NCBI RefSeq assembly: GCF_010727325.1
Contig: NZ_AP022565.1
Span: 1,240,001-1,304,000, forward strand
Direction of reading: 5' to 3'
From: Mycolicibacterium alvei
Lineage (GTDB): Bacteria; Actinomycetota; Actinomycetes; Mycobacteriales; Mycobacteriaceae
DNA length: 64,000 nucleotides
The notes beneath the pieces are model-generated. The model did no database searches. It was given only the letters and a program-made list of their open reading frames with translations, and had not been told where the DNA came from. The position numbers and the translations under genes are program-made. This document shows positions 62,568 to 64,000 of the stretch, in pieces; positions within the stretch are counted from its first letter, which is position 1, and every line of letters starts with the position of its first letter.

Positions 62568-62615
62568 CCGTCCGGCGGGCCCGGTTGCACCGGATGGCGG
62601 CCCGGGCCCTACCGC

Positions 62616-64000
62616 TCAATCCGTGCGCACGAATCCGTTCGTACGGGCGAATTCCTCACTGGCAAACCAGATCTCGGCCACTGCATCGTCGTACTCACTG
62701 CTGTCGGGCGCCCAGTATCGGCCGGACTTGGTGTCCGCCTTGATCGGATAGCCCTCCGGCGCGCGGTTCGGGTCCTCCAACGGTAGGTGGATCGCGGTGG
62801 CACTGGGTATCTCGTCGAGTTCGATGGCGGCATGGCGCCCGCTGTGCGCCTCACTGCTGTAGGCCTCACCGCTGTAGGCCTCCGCCTCGGTGATGACGCG
62901 GGTGGGCGCGGTGTCCACGTTGTCCTGATCGCCCGGCACCAGTCCGCTCAGCGCCGCGAAAGCCCCGGCCTCGCGCATCCCGCCGACTGCACCGCCGAGC
63001 GACCGGGTGTCCGGCGGGTTCTCGTCTACGAGCTCCGCTTCGAAGTCATCGACGTCGTCGTCTTCGGCGACTTCCTCGAAGTCGGCGTCGATGGGCGTAT
63101 CGAGGTCTTCGTCGTCGAATCCATCGTCCTCGAAATCGTCGTCTTCATCGTCATAGTCGGATTCGAAGTCGTCATAGTCGTCAAAGCCCTGCTCCGGGCC
63201 GGCCAGCCGCGAGGAATCCTCCGGCGGTTCCTCGTCCTCGCCCGGTGCCCCGTAGCCGCCGGCCGCTCCGTGCGGGGCGGCCCACTGACTGACCGGGATG
63301 GCGATGTCGGTGGGCTCGTCGTACGGAGATGCCGCACTCGTCGATTGCTCGCCGGGTTCGGCGAACCGCGTCGTCGCGACCTCGCCGCCATAGGCAGCGC
63401 TCGGCCCGTAGTCGTTCGCCACATCGGACCCGCGATCATCGCGATACTCGTCGCGGTCGTACCCACCCGATCCATACCGAGCATCGCCGTATCGGTCCTC
63501 GTCATAGGACGAAGCCTTGGGGCCGTCGGCGTAGTCGTCGTCGAACGGGTCATGGTCGAAGTCGTCATCGCCACCGGCGCGGCGACGGTGCCAGAGCGCA
63601 GCCCCCACGATCAGCCCGGCGAGCAGCACGACCGGGACCACCGCGATCAGCCACCACCAGCTCCAATGCCAGGAGAACGGCTTCTTGGTGTCCGTACCGG
63701 AGGGCTGCGGCGCCGTGGCCGGGGTCTGTCCGAGTCCAGGAACCTCCAGTCCACTCAGTTCGGAGGCGAGTTTCGACGGCTCGGTGGTGAACGCGTTGGA
63801 GTCGCGGTCCCACGAGATCGCTCCCCCGCTGAAGCGCTGGCTGATGACACTGCCGTCTTCGGTCTGGTCGGCCATGGGGGCGCCCAGTGCGCCCTTCGCG
63901 CCACCGAGCTTCTCCCAGGCCGCGTTCATCGCACCACGCACGATCACCGCGCCGTAGTCGGGAGTCCAGAAGATGACGGGGTTGTCGGCAGCCGCGAACG
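62616..64000 (-). CDS. LGFP-repeat membrane protein, C-terminal part (Rv2721c-like)
   Basis: The frame is open to the right edge, so the N-terminus is missing. From the edge it shows LGFP-repeat sequence (WTPDYGAVIVRGAMNAAWEK, GGAKGALGAP, QRFSGGAISW). It then has a membrane helix after WHWSWWW (IAVVPVVLLAGLIVGAAL), a very acidic Asp-rich stretch and a conserved-looking C-terminus (SGRYWAPDSSEYDDAVAEIWF). LGFP repeats bind the cell wall from outside. This would put the acidic tail in the cytosol. The homologue Rv2721c also lies next to lexA. Confidence 0.85.
   Translation of the reverse strand, partial: FAAADNPVIFWTPDYGAVIVRGAMNAAWEKLGGAKGALGAPMADQTEDGSVISQRFSGGAISWDRDSNAFTTEPSKLASELSGLEVPGLGQTPATAPQPSGTDTKKPFSWHWSWWWLIAVVPVVLLAGLIVGAALWHRRRAGGDDDFDHDPFDDDYADGPKASSYDEDRYGDARYGSGGYDRDEYRDDRGSDVANDYGPSAAYGGEVATTRFAEPGEQSTSAASPYDEPTDIAIPVSQWAAPHGAAGGYGAPGEDEEPPEDSSRLAGPEQGFDDYDDFESDYDDEDDDFEDDGFDDEDLDTPIDADFEEVAEDDDVDDFEAELVDENPPDTRSLGGAVGGMREAGAFAALSGLVPGDQDNVDTAPTRVITEAEAYSGEAYSSEAHSGRHAAIELDEIPSATAIHLPLEDPNRAPEGYPIKADTKSGRYWAPDSSEYDDAVAEIWFASEEFARTNGFVRTD

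Overview
The window is chromosomal DNA of a Mycobacterium, most likely a fast-growing (Mycolicibacterium-type) species. The evidence is high GC, frequent GTG starts, and a long stretch whose gene order I recognise as the M. tuberculosis Rv2670c-to-Rv2721c neighbourhood (zapE, ribD-like, aftC, msrB, hemQ-hemG-hemE, dxs, ceoB-ceoC, dut, cei, suhB, ppgK, sigA, sigB, ideR, nrdR, chiZ-like, lexA). Family calls come from reading the proteins; no database search was run.

Bases 1-4560 hold a sulfur/persulfide locus. It has a partial DUF302 gene, a TauE/SafE exporter, a rhodanese-DUF2892 protein, a divergent CstB-like persulfide dioxygenase, a thioredoxin, a small Cys-rich protein and a VTT membrane protein. 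The divergent promoter carries three CsoR/CstR-type inverted repeats. After tex come tRNA genes (Val-CAC, then Gly-GCC, Cys-GCA, Val-GAC) and a Ser/Thr kinase region bracketed by two copies of the tRNA-Gly gene with its promoter.

Bases 10,500-20,700 are more variable between species: a membrane alpha/beta hydrolase, a TetR-heme oxygenase pair with two operator-like repeats, a decayed PPE gene tail, a class I DAHP synthase behind an aromatic-rich leader peptide and attenuator, a CynX-type MFS transporter with a GntR regulator, an orphan PrrB-like histidine kinase, and a Clp-N protein behind a promoter covered by two palindromes.

Bases 20,700-64,000 are the conserved core: heme synthesis (hemE, hemG, hemQ), AftC cell-wall arabinan synthesis, MsrB, isoprenoid entry (dxs), Na+/H+ antiport, K+ transport with two TrkA-type proteins, dUTPase, inositol phosphatase, polyphosphate glucokinase, the sigma factors SigA and SigB, the iron regulator IdeR, NrdR and the SOS pair lexA/chiZ-like. 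Regulatory sequences can be read directly: a CRP site upstream of cei, MprA-like repeats and an ECF-type promoter upstream of sigB, SOS boxes between chiZ-like and lexA, and several -10 boxes placed 6-8 nt before the start codon, which suggests leaderless mRNAs.

I saw no insertion sequence, prophage, CRISPR array or replication origin. The clearest items for follow-up are the aromatic leader/attenuator, the Clp-N operator pair, the persulfide operator triplet and the tRNA-Gly duplication.
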